This document shows, one piece after another, positions 63,953 through 64,000 of a stretch of DNA of 64,000 nt. This DNA is from an uncultured Woeseia sp. (GTDB lineage Bacteria > Pseudomonadota > Gammaproteobacteria > Steroidobacterales > Woeseiaceae). The stretch is from contig CALALV010000160.1 of assembly GCA_937925605.1 (NCBI GenBank), forward strand, positions 7,501 to 71,500. The letters run 5' to 3'. The translations under genes and the position numbers were made by a program. How positions within the stretch are numbered: the stretch's first letter is position 1; every line of letters starts with the position of its first letter. The notes under the pieces are model-generated. The model was not told where the DNA came from. It made no database searches and saw nothing but the letters and a program-made list of their open reading frames with translations.

Positions 63953-64000
63953 AGATCGGAAGAGCGTCGTGTAGGGAAAGAGTGTAGATCTCGGTGGTCG
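63953..64000. other. Illumina adapter sequence (assembly artefact)
   Basis: From 63953 the sequence begins AGATCGGAAGAGC and runs on through GTCGTGTAGGGAAAGAGTG as the TruSeq adapter, to the window end (48 bases). It is not genomic. The contig therefore ended in an untrimmed read. Confidence 0.97.

Overview
This window is a GC-rich bacterial chromosome segment with tightly packed genes, many 1-4 nt overlaps and frequent GTG/TTG starts. The gene content points to a heterotrophic gammaproteobacterium, perhaps near the Xanthomonadales, Steroidobacter or Woeseia groups: a fused IcmF mutase, isocitrate lyase beside a fatty-acid-type XRE regulator, a long TonB-dependent receptor beside an S9 peptidase, and a proBA/glpD/ilv run. 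The lineage is an inference from gene content, not a phylogeny. I see no rRNA, tRNA, CRISPR array, insertion sequence or prophage. No intergenic gap exceeds 300 bases.

Region by region. 1-6028 (minus) is an acyl-CoA operon: fused isobutyryl-CoA-type mutase, thiol-redox membrane protein, PaaI thioesterase, SDR and a CoA-transferase/racemase cut by the left edge, with a divergent TetR gene and an AT-rich palindrome between them. 6788-9752 holds a crotonase, a YceI-like protein, a hydratase-2-like protein that has lost its catalytic residues, and a GNAT. 9737-14483 (minus) is a leucine/isoprenoid-type catabolic operon (acyl-CoA dehydrogenase, carboxylase beta subunit, HSDL2-like SDR, phosphotransferase). 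14600-19582 holds a LuxR regulator, a fatty acid desaturase, a PII protein, a VOC protein, a deoxyinosine glycosylase preceded by a macro-domain stub, and small membrane or secreted proteins. 19584-21850 is hmgA-fah (homogentisate breakdown). 22017-24983 is aceA with its divergent regulator, separated by three exact 14-bp-spaced repeats.

25020-34029 (minus) is the most distinctive locus: nine genes in one apparent operon encoding a TolQ/ExbB channel, two ExbD/TolR proteins, a TonB/AgmX-type protein, three TPR proteins and two further exported proteins. The composition recalls the AglRQS-Glt machinery of Myxococcus. 34059-42323 holds a TlpA thioredoxin, ApbE, LemA with an M48 protease carrying a TerB-like tail, a SYLF protein, an EexN-like lipoprotein and an LplT-PlsC fusion. 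42330-46358 is a giant STAND-like ATPase with a transmembrane segment, a P-domain-like module and WD40-like repeats, divergent from a small kinase-like gene. 47391-54274 (minus) is a patatin/beta-barrel protein (type Vd), proA, proB, glpD and ilvN, with ilvB divergent on the plus strand. 56323-61679 is an S9 peptidase and a TonB-dependent receptor, followed by a diguanylate cyclase, a GFA-family protein and a lipoprotein start.

The last 48 bases (63953-64000) read as Illumina adapter, not genome, so the lipoprotein at the right edge has an artificial end.
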